Source: Chitinophaga filiformis (lineage in GTDB: Bacteria > Bacteroidota > Bacteroidia > Chitinophagales > Chitinophagaceae). Taken from it: a stretch of DNA of 64,000 bases. Numbering within the stretch: the stretch's first letter is position 1; each line of letters starts with the position of its first letter. This document shows positions 35,167-44,410 of the stretch, one piece after another. The position numbers and the translations under genes are program-made. The DNA lies in contig NZ_CP095855.1 of the NCBI RefSeq assembly GCF_023100805.1, positions 1,178,001 through 1,242,000 on the forward strand, read 5' to 3'. Under the pieces are notes generated by a model. It saw nothing but the letters and a program-made list of their open reading frames with translations, was not told the origin of the DNA and ran no database searches.

Positions 35167-35343
35167 CCCCTTCCGGAAAAAGGGGAGAGGATATGCTCGC
35201 GGAAACCACGCGTAGCGGCAGGTCCATGTCCTTTCTCCTTTTCCTTTTCTCCCTTTATGCTTTCTTTCGTAATTTTATGCCTTCCCTTTTAAATATTCAA
35301 ACATCATTTCCCGGGTGAAAGACAGGGATCTTTAATAAATCGA

Positions 35344-37695
35344 ATGAAGGCAAATTATTTAGACGAATTGAATGAGCGGCAACGCGCAGCGGTAGAACAT
35401 ATCAACGGACCGCTGATGATCGTGGCGGGCGCCGGCTCCGGTAAAACCAAAGTGCTGACTACCCGTATCGCACACCTGTTGCGCAACGGCGTGGATGCGT
35501 TTAATATTCTCTCGCTTACATTTACGAATAAGGCCGCCCGCGAAATGAAAGAGCGTGTGGAAAAGATCCTTGGAGGTACGGAAGCCCGCAATCTCTATAT
35601 TGGTACATTCCACTCCGTGTTTGCCCGCCTGCTGAGAGCGGAAGCACACCGCCTCGGTTATCCGAACGATTTTACCATCTACGACTCTGACGATGCTAAA
35701 AGCGTGCTTAAAACCATCATAAACGAGCAGAATCTGGACGATAAGCACTATAAGCCTGCCCTGGTATATAACCGCATTTCCGCGGCTAAAAACAGCCTTA
35801 TGGGGCCTGAGGAGTATCAGCATGACTATGCCGTTCAGCAGGAAGATATGAGGGCTAACAGGCCGCTTACCGGAAAGCTGTACGATATGTACGCCAAACG
35901 CTGCTTTAAGAACGGCGCAATGGACTTTGACGACTTGCTGTTCAAAATGTATGTGTTACTGAAGAGCTTCCCGGAAGTACTGCACAAATACCAGCACAAG
36001 TTCAAATATATCATGATCGATGAGTACCAGGATACCAACCCTGCCCAGTACGAGATCATCAAACTGTTAGGTGCTGCCCACGAAAATATCTGCGTGGTGG
36101 GAGACGATGCCCAGAGTATCTATTCCTTCCGTGGCGCTACCATCCAGAATATCCTCCAGTTCGAAAAGGACTATGAAGATGCCAAGGTGGTGAAGCTGGA
36201 GCAGAACTATCGTAGTACCAAGTCCATCCTCAATGTGGCCAACGAGGTGATCGCCAACAACAAGGGCCAGATCGAAAAGAACCTGTGGACAGACAATGCC
36301 GATGGGGAAAAGATCAAGCTGGTGCGTACCATGACGGATAATGAGGAAGGTAAGTTCGTTGCCGATACCATCGCCGAGCAAAAATTGCGCAACCATTACG
36401 CCAACAGGGATTTCGCCATCCTGTACCGCACAAATGCCCAGAGCCGTGCATTTGAGGAAAACCTGCGCCGTAAAGCCATCCCTTACCGCATCTTCGGAGG
36501 CCTGTCCTTCTATCAGCGTAAGGAGATCAAGGACTTCATCGCGTACCTGCGCATCGTTACCAATCCGCAGGAAGAGGAAAGCCTGAAACGAATCATCAAT
36601 TACCCTGTACGTGGTATCGGTAAAACTACGCTGGACAAAGTATCTGTCCTGGCCAATGAACATAATATCACGTTCTGGAATGTGCTGGAAAGGGCGCAGG
36701 AGTTCGGGTTTAAGTCCGGTACCCTGGAAGCGATCGAGAATTTCGTGATGATGATACGCAGTTTCCAGGCCATGCTCGGTAAGCATAATGCTTATGACAT
36801 CGCTTTGCAGGTTGGTAAATCTACCAACATCGTAAAGGAACTGTTCAATGATAAAACAACAGAGGGCCTGGCCCGTTACGAGAATATCCAGGAATTGCTG
36901 AACTCCATCAAGGAATTTACAGAAACACCTACTGAAGATGGTGAACTGGTGGAAGCAGAGAAATCACTGGGTAGCTACCTGCAGCAGATCACGCTGCTGA
37001 CGGATGCCGATAAAGGAAACGATGAGGACAGCGACGTGGTGAAACTGATGACCATCCACGCGGCGAAGGGACTGGAATTCCCGGTGGTATTCTCCGTTGG
37101 GCTGGAAGAAAACCTTTTCCCCAGCGGCCTGTCTATCAATTCCAGGGAAGAACTGGAGGAAGAACGCCGCCTGTTCTACGTGGTGATCACCCGCGCAAAG
37201 TCCCGTCTGTACCTCACATATGCCAACAGCAGGTACCGTTTCGGACAGCTGGTGAACAATGAGTCCAGCCGTTTCCTGGAGGAGATGCCTGAAAAGTACA
37301 TCGACCGCAGCTATGCAGGCGGCGGTAATGTGAACCGTAGTCCTATCAACAGCGGCAACGGTTTATGGGGTAACAATGGCGGCGGCAACATGTTTGACCG
37401 CATGCAGAAGAAGTCGCCCCAGGCAACGCAACAGCCTTCAGGTCCGCGTCCTGCGCCAAGACCAGTGCCTAATGCGGCGCCCGGCAACCATGTACCTTCT
37501 CCGAACTTTACCCCCGATGATCCGGCTACTATGGAGCCAGGTATGGAAGTGGAACACCAGAAGTTTGGTTTTGGCACCATCCAGACGCTGGAAGGGCCTA
37601 TGAACAACCGCATTGCTACGGTGAACTTCCCTAAGGGCGGTGGCGAGAAGAAGATCATGCTGAACTACGCCCGCCTGATGATCGTTAAAAAATAA
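35344..37695 (+). CDS. UvrD/PcrA-type superfamily 1 DNA helicase
   Basis: A 783-residue 3'-5' helicase for repair and replication restart. Walker A is AGAGSGKTKVLTTRIA, motif II MIDEYQDTNPAQ, motif III VGDDAQSIYSFRGA, motif IV/V IHAAKGLEFPVVFSVG and motif VI EERRLFYVVITRAKSRLYL. After residue 650 comes a Gly/Asn/Pro-rich linker (about 655-730), then a Tudor-like end (GMEVEHQKFGFGTIQTLEG), the part that in PcrA/UvrD binds RNA polymerase. Length and order match PcrA. Confidence 0.95.
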   Translation: MKANYLDELNERQRAAVEHINGPLMIVAGAGSGKTKVLTTRIAHLLRNGVDAFNILSLTFTNKAAREMKERVEKILGGTEARNLYIGTFHSVFARLLRAEAHRLGYPNDFTIYDSDDAKSVLKTIINEQNLDDKHYKPALVYNRISAAKNSLMGPEEYQHDYAVQQEDMRANRPLTGKLYDMYAKRCFKNGAMDFDDLLFKMYVLLKSFPEVLHKYQHKFKYIMIDEYQDTNPAQYEIIKLLGAAHENICVVGDDAQSIYSFRGATIQNILQFEKDYEDAKVVKLEQNYRSTKSILNVANEVIANNKGQIEKNLWTDNADGEKIKLVRTMTDNEEGKFVADTIAEQKLRNHYANRDFAILYRTNAQSRAFEENLRRKAIPYRIFGGLSFYQRKEIKDFIAYLRIVTNPQEEESLKRIINYPVRGIGKTTLDKVSVLANEHNITFWNVLERAQEFGFKSGTLEAIENFVMMIRSFQAMLGKHNAYDIALQVGKSTNIVKELFNDKTTEGLARYENIQELLNSIKEFTETPTEDGELVEAEKSLGSYLQQITLLTDADKGNDEDSDVVKLMTIHAAKGLEFPVVFSVGLEENLFPSGLSINSREELEEERRLFYVVITRAKSRLYLTYANSRYRFGQLVNNESSRFLEEMPEKYIDRSYAGGGNVNRSPINSGNGLWGNNGGGNMFDRMQKKSPQATQQPSGPRPAPRPVPNAAPGNHVPSPNFTPDDPATMEPGMEVEHQKFGFGTIQTLEGPMNNRIATVNFPKGGGEKKIMLNYARLMIVKK

Positions 37696-37709
37696 CCGTA
37701 CTATAACTG

Positions 37710-37748
37710 GCTGCAAGAGAAGGAATCCCCGTCTCTTGCAGCTTTTAT
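37710..37748 (+). terminator. Rho-independent terminator after the helicase gene
   Basis: GCTGCAAGAGA (37710-37720) pairs perfectly with TCTCTTGCAGC (37732-37742), followed by TTTTATTT. It ends only 11 bases before the recX start, so recX must use a promoter overlapping it or depend on read-through. Confidence 0.85.
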
Positions 37749-37758
37749 TTATACTGAT

Positions 37759-38217
37759 ATGTCTTCCGCCATACTGAAACTGCGTCATTACTGTGCTTAC
37801 CAGGAGCGCTGCCACAGCGAGGTAAAATACAAGTGTATCGAGCTGGGATTGCGTGGTGAGGAGATTGATGCAGCAATTGCCGACCTGATCTCGGAGAACT
37901 TCCTGAACGAGGAACGCTTTGCCCGCGCCTTTGCCGGCGGGAAATTCCGTACAAAGCAGTGGGGACGAAAGAAGATCGTACAGGAGCTGAAGCAGCGGCA
38001 GGTGTCTGAATATTGTATCAGGAAGGGCATGACGGAGATCGATGGTGACGATTATGACAAGACCTTAAACAATCTGGCGGCAAAAAAATACGCATCTCTC
38101 AGAGGGGAACAGTATCTCAAAAGGAAGTATAAGACGATGCAATACCTCCTGCAAAAGGGGTATGAACCCGAGCTGATACAGGAAATAGTTGAACAAATTG
38201 CAAAAGAACCCGGATAG
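37759..38217 (+). CDS. recX: RecX regulatory protein
   Basis: A 152-residue helical protein built from three-helix repeats, which controls RecA filament extension. Family marks are ALKLRHYCAYQERCHSEVK-type first repeat (here ILKLRHYCAYQERCHSEV), ISENFLNEERFARAFAGGKF and WGRKKIVQELKQRQVSE. recA is not adjacent, which is usual in Bacteroidota. Length is normal. Confidence 0.9.
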   Translation: MSSAILKLRHYCAYQERCHSEVKYKCIELGLRGEEIDAAIADLISENFLNEERFARAFAGGKFRTKQWGRKKIVQELKQRQVSEYCIRKGMTEIDGDDYDKTLNNLAAKKYASLRGEQYLKRKYKTMQYLLQKGYEPELIQEIVEQIAKEPG

Positions 38218-38288
38218 ATAGCGGATAATTTTCATAGTTTTTAAACGAAGTCATCGTAATTTGCGAGAAGGAATTTAATTAGAAAAAT

Positions 38289-39083
38289 ATGTCAGATCTG
38301 AAGGTAACGCTTATACAGACCAACCTGCACTGGGAAAATATAGAGGAAAATCTTCGCATGTTCGATGAAAAGATCAATGCTATTCAGGAACGGACAGAAG
38401 TAGTGGTATTGCCGGAAATGTTCAGTACAGGCTTTAGTATGGCCCCGGAAAGACTGGCACAGACCATGGATGGCAGCGCTGTACAGTGGATGAAGAAGAA
38501 AGCGGCCGAGAAGAATATAATCCTGACCGGAAGCCTGATCATCGAAGAGAACGGACAATACTGGAACCGCCTGCTCTGGATGCAGCCTAACGGTGTATAC
38601 GGCACCTACGATAAACGTCACCTTTTTGGTTATGGCGGAGAGCACGAGCATTACCAGCCGGGCGATAAACGCCTGATAGCCCAGGTAAAAGGCTGGAAGG
38701 TCTGCCTGACTGTTTGTTATGACCTTCGCTTCCCGGTATGGTCGAGGAATGTGATCTCACCGGAAACCGGCGAGCCGGCATATGATGTGCTGATCAATGT
38801 AGCCAACTGGCCGGAGCGGAGAAGTACCCCATGGAAGACCTTAATCCATGCCCGCGCCATTGAAAATCAATGCTATACCATTGGCGTGAACAGGGTTGGC
38901 AATGACGGCAACAATATTTACCACAGCGGCGACTCCAGCCTGATCGATCCCCTGGGAGAGATCATTTACAGGAAATCGCACGATGAGGATATTTTTACTA
39001 CTACACTAGAACGCTCCCGCCTGGAAGAGGTAAGGAAGAACTTTCCTTTCCTGAAGGATGCAGATAAATTCCAGGTATTTTAA
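38289..39083 (+). CDS. Nitrilase-superfamily omega-amidase
   Basis: A 264-residue C-N hydrolase. The catalytic triad is visible: Glu in VVLPEMFSTGFSM, Lys in YDKRHLFGYGGE and the nucleophile Cys in LTVCYDLRFPVWSR. The sequence resembles YafV/Nit2-type omega-amidases, which hydrolyse alpha-ketoglutaramate and alpha-ketosuccinamate as metabolite repair. It lies four bases before the VOC gene and probably forms an operon with it and nagA. Confidence 0.92.
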   Translation: MSDLKVTLIQTNLHWENIEENLRMFDEKINAIQERTEVVVLPEMFSTGFSMAPERLAQTMDGSAVQWMKKKAAEKNIILTGSLIIEENGQYWNRLLWMQPNGVYGTYDKRHLFGYGGEHEHYQPGDKRLIAQVKGWKVCLTVCYDLRFPVWSRNVISPETGEPAYDVLINVANWPERRSTPWKTLIHARAIENQCYTIGVNRVGNDGNNIYHSGDSSLIDPLGEIIYRKSHDEDIFTTTLERSRLEEVRKNFPFLKDADKFQVF

Positions 39084-39086
39084 TTA

Positions 39087-39470
39087 ATGTTGAACGGTAT
39101 ACATCATATTGCTATCATTTGCGCTGACTATGAACGAAGTAAGCGTTTTTATACAGAAGTGCTTGGACTGAAGATCATCCGTGAGGTATACCGGCTGGAA
39201 CGCCGGTCGTACAAGCTGGACCTGGCTCTCAACGGGCACTACGTGATAGAATTGTTTTCTTTTCCCGACCCGCCGCCAAGAGTAAGCGGTCCGGAAGCCG
39301 TTGGATTGAGGCACCTGGCCTTTTCAGTGAGTAATATTGAACAGGTGGTAGCTCATCTTAAAACCCATAATGTAACTCCCGAGCCTATACGCACAGATCC
39401 TTACACCGGCAGGCGGTTCACCTTTTTCACGGACCCTGACGGCCTGCCGCTGGAATTATACGAAGTGTAA
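39087..39470 (+). CDS. VOC-superfamily protein (YaeR/SMU1112c-like)
   Basis: A 127-residue glyoxalase-fold protein with two beta-alpha-beta-beta-beta modules. Metal ligands are likely His in GIHHIAII, Glu in YVIELFSFP, His in LRHLAFSV and Glu in LELYEV. The FYTEVLGLKIIREVYR and DPDGLPLELYE signatures fit the YaeR subgroup, whose substrate is uncertain. It starts three bases after the omega-amidase stop, suggesting translational coupling and perhaps a shared metabolite-repair role. Confidence 0.88.
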   Translation: MLNGIHHIAIICADYERSKRFYTEVLGLKIIREVYRLERRSYKLDLALNGHYVIELFSFPDPPPRVSGPEAVGLRHLAFSVSNIEQVVAHLKTHNVTPEPIRTDPYTGRRFTFFTDPDGLPLELYEV

Positions 39471-39538
39471 CGCAGTTCATAGCGCTTGCCGGCTGGTATT
39501 GACTATGGCTGTTATCATAGATACTTAAAACATTGTCA

Positions 39539-40645
39539 ATGCTTAGGGCTTACATTAACACTCGGATTTTCACAGGCGATTTATGGCTGGATGGTTATGC
39601 TGTTGTTACAGACGAGGGGCGTATACAACAGGTATTACCACAGGCGCAGATACCAACAGACGCTGAACTGACCGATCTGAAAGGCGCTATCCTGGCGCCG
39701 GCTTTCATTGATCTGCAGATCTATGGCGGCAATGGCAAACTGTTCCCTTTTACACCCGATAGCGCTACTTTAAAGGCTACCTATGAATATTGCAGCGCCG
39801 GTGGCGCCGCTTTTTTTCTGCCAACCATTCCTACACATTCTCCCGAAGTGATACGGAAATCTATCGAAGCCGTACGGCAGTACTGGCAGGAAGGCGGTAA
39901 AGGCGTATTGGGCCTCCACCTGGAAGGGCCCTTCATTAATCCCGAGAAAAAAGGAGCACATCTCTCCCGATATATCAAACAACCTACCGCGGCAGATATC
40001 GATGAACTGCTGGCTGTAGGCAAAGGCATCATTAAAATGATGACCCTTGCGCCTGAATGCTGCGATCCCGCGCTGGTAAAGCAATTACAGGATGCCGGCG
40101 TGGTGGTTTCCGCCGGCCATAGCAATGCCGATTATGCTACTGCGTACAAATCGTTTGATGATGGCATTACTACCACCACACACCTGTTCAATGCCATGTC
40201 TCCCCTGCAGAGCCGTGCCCCTGGCATGGTGGGCGCTATTTACGACCATCCGGCAGTACATGCCAGCATCGTAGCAGACGGGATACATGTGGACTTTAAT
40301 GCGGTCCGCATCAGTAAAAAAGTAATGGGGGAACGCCTCTTCCTGATCACGGACGCCGTGGTGGCCTGCGCGGAAGGCGACTATATATACGTGGAAGAGC
40401 CGGACCGTTACGTGAATGCCCAGGGTGTACTGGCTGGTTCCAGGCTTACCATGCATAAGGCTGTAAAGAATTGTATAACGAAGGTGGGTATCTTACCTGA
40501 AGAAGCGCTACGAATGGCTTCTACCTATCCTGCTATTGTTGCCGGCGTATCCCATGAGTTGGGTAAAATAGCACCCGGCTACCTGGACACAATGGTAGTT
40601 TTGGATACTGACTGGGAGTTGAAACATTTAATTGGGTTATCTTAG
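39539..40645 (+). CDS. nagA: N-acetylglucosamine-6-phosphate deacetylase
   Basis: A 368-residue amidohydrolase converting GlcNAc-6-P to glucosamine-6-P and acetate, for use of chitin- and cell-wall-derived amino sugars. The metal and substrate residues appear in LHLEGPFINPEKKGAH, VVSAGHSNADYATA, THLFNAMSPLQSR and LITDAVVACAEG. The ATG at 39539 is preferred to the TTG two codons earlier. There is no adjacent nagB. It lies 22 bases before the GT39 gene. Confidence 0.93.
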   Translation: MLRAYINTRIFTGDLWLDGYAVVTDEGRIQQVLPQAQIPTDAELTDLKGAILAPAFIDLQIYGGNGKLFPFTPDSATLKATYEYCSAGGAAFFLPTIPTHSPEVIRKSIEAVRQYWQEGGKGVLGLHLEGPFINPEKKGAHLSRYIKQPTAADIDELLAVGKGIIKMMTLAPECCDPALVKQLQDAGVVVSAGHSNADYATAYKSFDDGITTTTHLFNAMSPLQSRAPGMVGAIYDHPAVHASIVADGIHVDFNAVRISKKVMGERLFLITDAVVACAEGDYIYVEEPDRYVNAQGVLAGSRLTMHKAVKNCITKVGILPEEALRMASTYPAIVAGVSHELGKIAPGYLDTMVVLDTDWELKHLIGLS

Positions 40646-40666
40646 CGGTTTCAACCTGTAATTTTC

Positions 40667-42349
40667 ATGGGCATCATACATTACTTTAAAAAAGACCAAT
40701 ACAAGAATTTATTTCTCCTGGTATGGCTTTTACTGGCGTTGATACAGGCTGGGTTTACCGAGTTGATGGATGATGAGGCCTATTACTGGGTGTACTCCCG
40801 CCATCTTGACTGGGGCTATTTTGATCATCCGCCGATGGTGGCGCTGCTGATCAAAATCGGGTATGGATTGTTCCATAATGAGTTCGGCGTTCGTTTGTGC
40901 ATGGTAATCCTTAATGTGCTGACACTGGTTATTACGGACAAGCTGATACCACGCAGGGATAACCGCTTATTCTACCTGTTGCTCTGTGTGATGGCGGCGA
41001 TGCAATTAGGCGGTATGTTGGCTGTACCTGATGTGCCACTGGTCTTTTTTGCCGCCCTCTATTTTCTCTTCTACCGCGATTTCCTGGAGCAGCAGAGCTG
41101 GAAGAATACCTTGTTGCTGGCCCTGAGTATGGCCCTGATGTTCTACAGCAAATACCATGGTATTCTGCTGGTAGCCTTCACGGTTATCTCTAATCTGAAC
41201 CTGCTGCGGGTGTTTAAGTTTTATGTTGCCTGTATCATTACCACCATATTATTCCTGCCGCATCTTTACTGGCAGTATGCACATGACTTTCCTTCCCTGC
41301 AGTACCACCTGGTGGAAAGGAATGCCAGCACTTACCAGTTTAGTTTTACCATTGAATACATCCTGGGGCAGTTAGCTTTATTCGGCCCTGTTGCCGGATG
41401 GCTGGTGTTATACTATGCTTTTGTTTGCCCTATCCAGAGCGCTTTTGAAAGGGCATTGAAGTATTGTATGATAGGTGTACTGGCCTTCTTCCTGTTCAGT
41501 ACTTTTAAAGGCAGGGTGGAGACCAACTGGACAGTGATGCTGTTTACACCGGTAATGGTGCTGGCACATCAGTCGGTGCGCCGTAAGCGGTCCCTGAAAT
41601 GGTCGCTCAAAATACTGCCCTATCTGGCTGCATTCACACTGATCCTTGTACTGGCTACCCGCGTTTATATGATATGGGATTTTATGCCGGGTGTTGAAAT
41701 ACGTCCGGAAATACATCACAATAAGCCCTGGGCTGAAGAGATCAAAAAACATGCGGCTGGCCGTCCGGTGGTGTTCATCAACAGTTATCAATGGCCTTCA
41801 AAGTATATGTTCTATAGTGGAGAACAGGCTTACGTGGTGAACAACCGCTATACCCGCCGGAACCAGTACAACTATTGGGATACGGAAAAACAACTCTGGG
41901 GCAAACCGGCGCTGATCGTTTTTACGCCAGATAACAAGTTGCCGGTAACGGATAGTTTCAATACCGTTAAAGGGCCCTGGAGTGCTTACGATGAGGATCA
42001 TTATTATTCCTATTCACTGATCACGCTGGTGCCTGCCATGAAATATGTAAAGGTGAAACGGGGTGAACGCATGCCATTCATCCTGCAGTTGAAGAATGGT
42101 TATCATGTACCGGTACCGGTCGATAAGGAACATGAGGCTGTAATAGGGTATGGATTTGCAAAGAAGGAGGAAGTATTGGGGGGAGTGAAGTCAGATCTGT
42201 CTTTAAGCCGTGCAATTGAGCGGCGTATTATCCGTATGGAGGTGATCATGCCGGACAAACCGGGCACCTATCAATTAAAATTCTGTGTATTTGCCGGCAT
42301 ATTTTTTCCAACGCATAACAGCCAGACAGTAACAGTAGTGGTAGAATAA
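40667..42349 (+). CDS. GT39-type membrane glycosyltransferase (ArnT-like)
   Basis: A 560-residue protein with about ten N-terminal membrane helices and a soluble C-terminal third. The first loop MDDEAYYWVYSRHLDWGYFDHPPMVA carries the Asp-Glu catalytic pair and the HPP that mark dolichyl/undecaprenyl-phosphate-sugar-using GT39 enzymes. LMFYSKYHGILL is a later conserved helix. The acceptor could be lipid A, a surface polysaccharide or protein; nothing adjacent settles it. Confidence 0.88.
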   Translation: MGIIHYFKKDQYKNLFLLVWLLLALIQAGFTELMDDEAYYWVYSRHLDWGYFDHPPMVALLIKIGYGLFHNEFGVRLCMVILNVLTLVITDKLIPRRDNRLFYLLLCVMAAMQLGGMLAVPDVPLVFFAALYFLFYRDFLEQQSWKNTLLLALSMALMFYSKYHGILLVAFTVISNLNLLRVFKFYVACIITTILFLPHLYWQYAHDFPSLQYHLVERNASTYQFSFTIEYILGQLALFGPVAGWLVLYYAFVCPIQSAFERALKYCMIGVLAFFLFSTFKGRVETNWTVMLFTPVMVLAHQSVRRKRSLKWSLKILPYLAAFTLILVLATRVYMIWDFMPGVEIRPEIHHNKPWAEEIKKHAAGRPVVFINSYQWPSKYMFYSGEQAYVVNNRYTRRNQYNYWDTEKQLWGKPALIVFTPDNKLPVTDSFNTVKGPWSAYDEDHYYSYSLITLVPAMKYVKVKRGERMPFILQLKNGYHVPVPVDKEHEAVIGYGFAKKEEVLGGVKSDLSLSRAIERRIIRMEVIMPDKPGTYQLKFCVFAGIFFPTHNSQTVTVVVE

Positions 42350-42361
42350 AACCATAAAAAA

Positions 42362-42417
42362 GGATCAGGGATTGAATGAATGCGAATACCGCAACACTCA
42401 ATCCCTGATCTTTTTTA
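42362..42417. terminator. Terminator between convergent GT39 and thiL genes
   Basis: GATCAGGGATTGA (from 42363) pairs with TCAATCCCTGATC (ending 42410), followed by TTTTTT on the plus strand; the minus strand also has T-rich sequence from the AAAAA before the stem. Confidence 0.85.
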
Positions 42418-42427
42418 CTTTTATTGC

Positions 42428-43462
42428 TTACTGCTGGAAGGCATTCCAGCCCTGTGCTACAAGTTTGAATTTGTTACCACCTTTAGTATGGATATGCGCG
42501 CCCTCACTGATATCTGTCATATACCCGATCACACTGATCTGCTCAGATAGAACGATCTTATCATAGTCCGCCTGTTTCATGGTAAAGAGCAGCTCATAAT
42601 CTTCGCCACCGCTAAGCGCTGCCGCTGTGGGGTCGAGAGAGAATTTCAGTGCCATTTCCTTCGTCTCACTGGCAATAGGGATCTTCTCTTCGTACAACAC
42701 CACACCGAGGTTACTCTGTTTACAGATATGCAGGATCTCCGAACTGAGGCCATCACTCACATCCATCATCGCCGTGGGCTGGATATCCTGTTCCTGGAGG
42801 AATTCAATGATATCGCGACGGGCCTCCGGTTTTAACTGGCGACCGATAATATAGGTCTGATCTTCCAGGTCTGGTTGCAGCTGCGGACTTTCAAGGTAGA
42901 TCCTCTTTTCTCTTTCCAGCAGCGTCAGTCCGAGGTAAGCGGCACCCAGGTCGCCCGATACGCAAAGCAGGTCTCCTTTCTGAGCGGTGGAGCGTTTTAC
43001 AAATTTGTCAGGCGCCACTTCACCGATAGCTGTTACGCTGATCACGAAGCCTTTCTGGGAAGAAGTGGTATCTCCCCCGATGAGGTCTACGCCATATTTT
43101 TCGCAGGCAGCATATACGCCTTCATAAAATTCGTTGAGCGCATCTACGGAGAAGCGGTTGCTGAACGCAATACTCATAGTGATCTGAGTAGGGTTAGCGT
43201 TCATGGCATATATGTCGGAGAGGTTTACCACCACTGATTTATAGCCGAGGTGTTTCAGCGGCGTATACATCAGGTCAAAGTGAATGCCTTCCACCAGCAT
43301 ATCGGTGGATATGACCGTCTGGCGGCCAAAATGGTCAATGACAGCAGCGTCATCACCTACACCCAGGATCGTGCTGGCCTGCTGGATCTCAATATTTTTA
43401 GTAAGCAGTTCTATTAGTCCGAACTCGCCAAGCGAGTTGATCTCTGTTCTTTCTTCACTCAT
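42428..43462 (-). CDS. thiL: Thiamine-monophosphate kinase
   Basis: A 344-residue enzyme phosphorylating thiamine monophosphate to the pyrophosphate cofactor. The AIR-synthase-like fold has the ATP/Mg glycine-Asp motif ILGVGDDAAVI, VNLSDIYAMNANP and LIGGDTTSSQKG; SGGEDYELLF is near the C-terminus. The start at 43462 (MSEERTEINSLGEFGLIELL) matches related proteins; an ATG at 43492 would overlap the upstream gene by 14 bases. It is downstream of the inositol-monophosphatase-like gene on the same strand. Confidence 0.94.
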   Translation of the reverse strand: MSEERTEINSLGEFGLIELLTKNIEIQQASTILGVGDDAAVIDHFGRQTVISTDMLVEGIHFDLMYTPLKHLGYKSVVVNLSDIYAMNANPTQITMSIAFSNRFSVDALNEFYEGVYAACEKYGVDLIGGDTTSSQKGFVISVTAIGEVAPDKFVKRSTAQKGDLLCVSGDLGAAYLGLTLLEREKRIYLESPQLQPDLEDQTYIIGRQLKPEARRDIIEFLQEQDIQPTAMMDVSDGLSSEILHICKQSNLGVVLYEEKIPIASETKEMALKFSLDPTAAALSGGEDYELLFTMKQADYDKIVLSEQISVIGYMTDISEGAHIHTKGGNKFKLVAQGWNAFQQ

Positions 43463-43478
43463 GGTGTATGATATTAGA

Positions 43479-44252
43479 TCAGTATTTTCCATTTACAATG
43501 TCCACCAGTGGCTCATGAATAAGTCCATTGGTAGCGATCAGCGTACGCTGGTAAGGAGAGTAGCGGTGGCCTTTGAAGTCGGTTACTTTACCTCCTGCTT
43601 CCTCTACAATAAGGAATCCTGCGGCAGCGTCCCATGCATTGAGGCTATGTTCGTAGTATCCGTCAAAGCGGCCGGCAGCTACCCAGCAGAGATCGATAGC
43701 GGCAGATCCGAGCCGGCGTACCGGTTGTCCCCGTTTTACGAAGTACTCAAATACATCGATGGGGCTATGAGTATATTCCTTCCAGGTGTAGGGGAAACCC
43801 GTTACCATACAGGCTTTTTTCATATCGTCTTTAGTGGATACCCTGATACGTTTGTCGTTGAGGGTAGCGCCCTGTCCCTTTTCTGCAAAGAAGAATTCGT
43901 CGAGGAAAGGGTTGTATACAGCACCCAGGATCATCTCTCCATCCTGCTCGATACCAATAGAAACGCAGCAGATGGGAATGCCATGGGCAAAGTTCACGGT
44001 GCCGTCCAGGGGATCAATGATCCATTTGATGTTGGAATCTGAAGTGATCTCGCCAGACTCTTCACTGAGTATAAAGTGATGCGGGAAGTTTTCCCTTATC
44101 ACGCTGAAAATGGCAGTCTCTGCATTCTTATCAGCTTCTGTTACCAGATCATTCACGGAACTTTTGCTGGATATCTCGAAAGAGCCGTTAAAGTATTGCT
44201 TTAGAACATCTCCGCCGGCTTTTGTTGCTTTGAGTAGGGTTGCTTTTAACAT
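43479..44252 (-). CDS. Inositol-monophosphatase family protein
   Basis: A 257-residue Mg-dependent phosphatase. Metal-binding motif 1 is the Glu in FILSEESGE, motif 2 is WIIDPLDGTVNFAHGIP, and motif 3 is NAWDAAAGFLIVEEAGGKVT. Such bacterial enzymes (SuhB-like) act on inositol-1-phosphate or related sugar phosphates; CysQ-type activity is possible. The ATG at 44252 (MLKATLLKATKAGG) is preferred over 44288 because the 12 added residues are not conserved. It is likely co-transcribed with thiL, 16 bases downstream. Confidence 0.93.
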   Translation of the reverse strand: MLKATLLKATKAGGDVLKQYFNGSFEISSKSSVNDLVTEADKNAETAIFSVIRENFPHHFILSEESGEITSDSNIKWIIDPLDGTVNFAHGIPICCVSIGIEQDGEMILGAVYNPFLDEFFFAEKGQGATLNDKRIRVSTKDDMKKACMVTGFPYTWKEYTHSPIDVFEYFVKRGQPVRRLGSAAIDLCWVAAGRFDGYYEHSLNAWDAAAGFLIVEEAGGKVTDFKGHRYSPYQRTLIATNGLIHEPLVDIVNGKY

Positions 44253-44376
44253 GTGGCAAAGGTACGCGGGAATTTTTTTTCTAACCATATCGTTTTTAGT
44301 AATATGTTTGTGTAAGATTGCCAGAGGTAAGGTACCTGTAATTCAAAATCAAACCGTAGCAATCCGAAATTCGGCG

Positions 44377-44384
44377 TATTTTTG
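44377..44384 (+). promoter_or_regulatory. Candidate -7 element for the GH3 gene
   Basis: TATTTTTG matches TAnnTTTG and would place transcription near 44389, 22 bases before the ATG. No -33 TTTG is seen. Confidence 0.4.
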
Positions 44385-44410
44385 CAGCTAATAAATGAGA
44401 AGGTAAATTA